This document shows positions 21,220 through 24,560 of a stretch of DNA of 24,560 bases, piece by piece; positions within the stretch are counted from its first letter, which is position 1; each line of letters opens with the position of its first letter. Below the pieces are notes generated by a model. The model did no database searches. It saw only the letters and a program-made list of their open reading frames with translations, and was not told where the DNA came from. The stretch lies in assembly GCA_013298325.1 (NCBI GenBank), contig JAAFHJ010000015.1, forward strand, positions 1 to 24,560. Direction: 5' to 3'. The stretch is from Myxococcales bacterium (lineage in GTDB: Bacteria > Myxococcota_A > Polyangia > Polyangiales > Polyangiaceae). The translations under genes were made by a program, and so were the position numbers.

Positions 21220-23067
21220 TCACTCGGCGGCGTGGGCGACCTGCTCGACCATCTTTTTGCCGGCCTTCATTTCGCGGTAGGCGGTGACGTCCTCTTTGAT
21301 CTTCTCAAAGACGATGGGTGCGTTCTGCACGCTCTTCTGGACGAACTCGACCACCATGTGGGGGCTCTTCTTCGCCGCCTTCGAGGAGCGCTGCCCGAAG
21401 GCGACGACGCGATCGCGCCAGCGTTCTGCGCGCGTCTTGGTGATGTAGGGCGCCACGTTCGCGACGACATCGCCGGCGGTGCCCGAATAGGCGTGGGGGG
21501 CGCGGTAGAGGGACGACGCAAACCGCGGGTTTTCCGCAAGGAACGTGCGGACCTGCTCCAGTGTGACGCCCTGCTCGGAAAGCGCCTGCTCAAGTTCGGC
21601 GGCGGCCGCCTGCTTCGCCTTGAAGAGGTACATTTGAACGCGCGAGTAGAAGTTGACCTTGCCGTCGCCGGAGGTCTCGACGGGGCAATAGATGCTCCCG
21701 GGGAATTTTTCGGTGATCGCGCTTTGAACGCCGTCTGAAACGCCCGCGCTCGGCATGCACCCGAAGGGCTTGACGCTGAGCGTCATGTGCGCCTTCTTCT
21801 TTTGCACATTGAGGATCAGCTTACCGACCTCCATGTGCCCTTCGCCGCCGCGAAGTTCATTGTTGTAGTGGTCGTTGGAGAGCTCGGCGATTTCGTCCAT
21901 GTTCGGGAGCTCGTAGCCTTCGAGACCGATCGCATATGCGAAGGTGTGGAAGAGCACCCGAATCGCCTTGTCGGCGACTTCGAGGCCGTAACGCTTTCCG
22001 AGAATGGCGAAGGGGCCCTTCCCACCGAGGCCGTAGTAGCTCGTGTCTGCACCACGGAGGTTTTCGCGCGCCGCGGTGTCGCGACGCCCTTCCCAAACGG
22101 TGTACAAAATCCACGCGGCGACCAGCTGAATGTCGTCTTCCGCCCCTTCTTCTTCCAGGAAGCGCTGGAGGAAGTAGTTGCCGTCGCCTTCGGTCGTCAT
22201 TGCCCAGAATTCGCCAATGATCGAGATCTTCGGCTTCGGCTGGAGGCGGTCGACCTTGATCGCCTTGAAGAGCGGGCGGCACTTCAGAAGGGCGACAAGG
22301 ACGTTTGAACGCTCCTTGAGCGACTTGTAGATGATCCCCTTCGCCTGCTCGAGGACGCGATCGGTTTCGCCCTTTTCGAGTTCGTAAGGGCGAATCCGAT
22401 AGCCGAGGGCGTTGAGGACGTCTCCGACGAAGAGCGCCTTCACAATCGACCAGAAAAACAGCGGGTTAAGTTCGAGGCCGGAAGCCTCGCCCGTCGCTTG
22501 CTTCAGGCCGCCCGACTGCTGAAAGAGCACCACGCGGAAGCCGTCGAAGCCGGCGTCGCGGAGCGCCTTCCGATATTCAGTGACGTACATCCCGAAGCGG
22601 CACGGGCCGCAAGCGCCGGCGGTGAGGAATACGTACTTCTGAACGATTTCTTCCGACGTCAATCCGTGCTTGTCACGAAGAGTCTGGAGGAATTTTACCA
22701 GGTTGCCGACGGTGAAGTAGGTCGGATTGCACTGGCCGCGGTTGCCGAACTCCTTGCCGGCCTGGAAGGAATCCTGGTCGGGCGGTGTCATCATCTGAAC
22801 GTTGTAGCCAATGCCGGAGAGGGCAGCCTCCACGAAGTAGTCGTGGGCGACGGTCAGCCCAGAAACCAGCATCGTGATGTGGGCCTTCTCACTCTTCGTG
22901 AAGGTGAGCCCCGCCATATCCTCAACCCAGTTTTCGACCTTGCCGTCGAGGCCGAGCTTCTTGCGCTCTTCCGCCTCGAAGCGCGCGAGCTCCGCATCGA
23001 TGTCGTAGGTCTCCCCGGCAAGCTTCAAGCGACGCTTCCCATCCACGCCCACATGCATTTCGGCCAT
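21220..23067 (-). CDS. Acyl-CoA dehydratase-like Fe-S protein (BadF/HgdB-related, C-terminal module)
   Basis: A 615-residue cytoplasmic protein related to the 2-hydroxyacyl-CoA dehydratase component that accompanies BadF/HgdC-type ATPases. Visible signatures are NRGQCNPTYFTVGNLVKF (C113), GACGPCRFGMYVTEYRKAL (C153, C156), a GEASGLELNPLFFWSI stretch, GEFWAMTTEGDGNYFLQRFL, and KPFGCMPSAGVSDGVQSAI (C437). The cysteines could hold a 4Fe-4S cluster. The first 55 residues and the charged C-terminal 80 residues look like added material. ATG 23067 has AGGA 5 nt upstream. The gene follows the DUF2229-type gene by 124 bp, and the two correspond to successive segments of one long protein in relatives (recalled, not checked). 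A strong terminator follows. The substrate is not known for this clade. Confidence 0.82.
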   Translation of the reverse strand: MAEMHVGVDGKRRLKLAGETYDIDAELARFEAEERKKLGLDGKVENWVEDMAGLTFTKSEKAHITMLVSGLTVAHDYFVEAALSGIGYNVQMMTPPDQDSFQAGKEFGNRGQCNPTYFTVGNLVKFLQTLRDKHGLTSEEIVQKYVFLTAGACGPCRFGMYVTEYRKALRDAGFDGFRVVLFQQSGGLKQATGEASGLELNPLFFWSIVKALFVGDVLNALGYRIRPYELEKGETDRVLEQAKGIIYKSLKERSNVLVALLKCRPLFKAIKVDRLQPKPKISIIGEFWAMTTEGDGNYFLQRFLEEEGAEDDIQLVAAWILYTVWEGRRDTAARENLRGADTSYYGLGGKGPFAILGKRYGLEVADKAIRVLFHTFAYAIGLEGYELPNMDEIAELSNDHYNNELRGGEGHMEVGKLILNVQKKKAHMTLSVKPFGCMPSAGVSDGVQSAITEKFPGSIYCPVETSGDGKVNFYSRVQMYLFKAKQAAAAELEQALSEQGVTLEQVRTFLAENPRFASSLYRAPHAYSGTAGDVVANVAPYITKTRAERWRDRVVAFGQRSSKAAKKSPHMVVEFVQKSVQNAPIVFEKIKEDVTAYREMKAGKKMVEQVAHAAE

Positions 23068-23103
23068 TTTCTCGTCCTATTCGTTCGTTGATTGAATCGT
23101 GAA

Positions 23104-23128
23104 GACGGGCCTCGAGGAGGCCTTCGTC
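23104..23128 (-). other. Hairpin between the two dehydratase/activase genes
   Basis: GGCCTC (23108-23113) and GAGGCC (23117-23122) form a 6-bp stem with loop GAG. GACG and CGTC can extend it across a two-base bulge (23104-23128). No T-tract follows on either strand, so it is more likely an intercistronic stability or processing element than a terminator. It sits in the 124-bp gap that otherwise shows nothing. Confidence 0.35.
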
Positions 23129-23191
23129 GAAGTCGGTTGTCGCGCTCGGCAGTGATGACTACGCGCCGCGCACCGAGGGGTAACCTGAGAC

Positions 23192-24560
23192 TTATTCGGC
23201 CGCCGGTGCGGCGTCGGACTGCCCCTCGCGGGAATGCACGGGGACGACACGACCGTCCTCGGTCTTCTTCCCGAGCCGGACCATCCCCTTCGGCAGTTCC
23301 TTGTTCGTGGTGCGGGTCCGCGCCGCTTCCCAGGCGGCGACTTTCTCACGAAGGTCGACGATTTGCTGCTCGAGGGCGGAGTCGCGCTTGTTCGTCGTGG
23401 CGAGCTGATCGCGCTTCAGCGCGAGAAGATCGAGGCGCTTTTGGTCGATGCGGAAGGCGAGTTCGTTCTCCCGGGACCGGGCATCGGCGAGGCGTTCTTC
23501 GTGGAGATTCAGCGCATGCGCGTACGTCTTCACGCGGATCTTGATGCTTCCGCTCGGCTTGTTTGCGTCGATATCGTGGAGGGCCGCGTACGGCGTCTTC
23601 GACGTCTCGATGATGCTGTCGATCAGGCCGTAGGTCGGCGCATCGTGGCCGCACTTGAAGCTCGAGAGGTCGAGAACCACCACGTTTGGGTGGTGGGCCG
23701 CGAAGTTGGCTGCCCAGACCTTCTGCGCACTGTTGACCGAGTAGTTTTCCGGCCAAACGTGATTGAGCTCGAGCGGCGACTGCCCGTTTGCGATCTCTTC
23801 CTTGTAGTACCGGTTGAGGTACTCGAGGTCCTTGGGCAGCGACCGAATCGAGAGGATCGGGTATCCGCGCACCTGGAACTCTTCGGGAATCCCATGATTG
23901 AGGCCGGGGTCCGAGTGGTAGGGGCGGCCGAGAAGGAGAATCGCGACGCGGTCCTCGGCTTCCACGGTCTCCAGAATCGCGCGGCCTTTGTTCTGGATAT
24001 CCTGGTCGAAAATGCGCTGAGCCTTCCAGGCTTCTCGGCAGGCGAAGTCGTTTTCGTCTTCGGTGATTCCAAGGCGGTCCTTGAAACATTCGAAGAGTCG
24101 GTGAGCCATGTACGTCGGCTCGACGAAGCTCAATGCGGGATCCAAGTATTCGATCCCACGCATCGCGAAGAAGTCACTCTCCTTCGTGAACGCCGCCTTC
24201 ATGACCTCCGGTGCCCCTGCGACAATCGGGCAGCTCGCGTTATCCATCGTGTCTTTCACGAAGGAATCGACGTGGGTCAGAATCGGGAAGAAGATGAAGT
24301 TGAGCTTCTTCTTCTCCGTGTGGTGATGGAAAAGGAGGTTGTGAACGTGGGCCTGCGCGACCTTGGAGGGGTAGCAAGGGTCGATCGAGCCGTACTTTCC
24401 GCCTTCCACCCAAAGTTCTTCGGTGGTTGCGTCGGAGAACACGACGTTCTGCTTCGGAACGCCGAGCGCCTCCAGGTAGGTTCGGAACCAGGGGCCCGTC
24501 GAATACATGTTGAGGACGCGCGGGATGCCGATGCGGATCTTCTTGCGCTTCTGCCACGCC
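23192..24560 (-). CDS. BadF/BadG-type acyl-CoA dehydratase activase, DUF2229 part (5' end outside window)
   Basis: The frame is open to the window edge. ATG 24508 lies inside conserved sequence (KKIRIGIPRVLNMYSTGPWF), so the real start is beyond base 24560. At least 456 residues are visible. Family motifs are SIDPCYPSKVAQAHVHNLLF, FIFFPILTHVD, then GAPEVMKAAFTKE, LLLGRPYHSDPGLNHGIPEE, and SSFKCGHDAPTYGLIDSIIE with PSGSIKIRVKTYAHAL. In relatives these belong to the DUF2229 region that follows the ATP-binding BadF/HgdC domains, which would lie off the window. The last 110 residues form a predicted charged coiled coil (about LHEERLADARSREN to EKVAAWEAARTR) and a basic tail, which is unusual for the family and may bind the next gene's product. 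It stops at 23192, 124 bp before the partner gene. Confidence 0.83.
   Translation of the reverse strand, partial: AWQKRKKIRIGIPRVLNMYSTGPWFRTYLEALGVPKQNVVFSDATTEELWVEGGKYGSIDPCYPSKVAQAHVHNLLFHHHTEKKKLNFIFFPILTHVDSFVKDTMDNASCPIVAGAPEVMKAAFTKESDFFAMRGIEYLDPALSFVEPTYMAHRLFECFKDRLGITEDENDFACREAWKAQRIFDQDIQNKGRAILETVEAEDRVAILLLGRPYHSDPGLNHGIPEEFQVRGYPILSIRSLPKDLEYLNRYYKEEIANGQSPLELNHVWPENYSVNSAQKVWAANFAAHHPNVVVLDLSSFKCGHDAPTYGLIDSIIETSKTPYAALHDIDANKPSGSIKIRVKTYAHALNLHEERLADARSRENELAFRIDQKRLDLLALKRDQLATTNKRDSALEQQIVDLREKVAAWEAARTRTTNKELPKGMVRLGKKTEDGRVVPVHSREGQSDAAPAAE

Overview
The window is a gene-dense, GC-rich chromosomal segment whose longest non-coding gap is about 125 bp. It looks like a delta-proteobacterium of the Myxococcota, probably Polyangiales-like. 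This is an inference from gene content and style: several FHA domains with a PP2C phosphatase, lipoproteins with Asp/Gly/Ser-rich linkers behind the lipobox, a PD40 propeller carrying a CxxCH motif, a GAF-GAF-GGDEF protein, and TonB/ExbB/ExbD. No tRNA, rRNA, IS element, phage gene or CRISPR array was seen.

Left part (1-8380), all on the + strand. The 3' end of larC (nickel-pincer cofactor synthesis) is followed by a tightly packed phospho-signalling and transport cluster. Its members are a zinc-ribbon/FHA protein, a membrane-anchored vWA protein, an FHA protein overlapping it in another frame, a PP2C-type Ser/Thr phosphatase with a membrane anchor, a 1000-residue triple-FHA ABCG-type transporter, and an 84-residue tail-anchored protein. 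From the second FHA gene onward each junction is a 4-nt ATGA overlap, so these four genes are probably translationally coupled. The logic resembles the mycobacterial PknF/Rv1747 pair, but no kinase is present in the window. The most intriguing spot is 3342-3414. There the vWA frame hands over to the FHA frame through either a strong Shine-Dalgarno and TTG start, a +1 frameshift, or a sequence error.

Middle part (8487-15921). A large PD40-type lipoprotein with a single haem-c motif and a polyproline tail ends in a strong rho-independent terminator. It is followed by a membrane-bound GAF-GAF-diguanylate cyclase and a protein built of four exact 27-residue helical repeats plus an Ala/Pro-rich tail. 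A DUF3105 lipoprotein gene (- strand) and a YihY/BrkB membrane protein gene (+ strand) diverge from a short region holding two GATGC inverted repeats.

Right part (15928-24560), mostly - strand. A likely operon reads truD, exbB, exbD, a TonB-family gene and a family-4 uracil-DNA glycosylase homologue. The glycosylase homologue keeps its iron-sulphur cysteines but appears to have lost catalytic residues, and it carries a 21-bp minisatellite. Divergent from truD is an unrecognised lipoprotein. The window ends with two - strand genes related to the BadF/HgdB acyl-CoA dehydratase/activase family. These form one long protein in relatives but are separate genes here, and the upstream one runs off the window edge.
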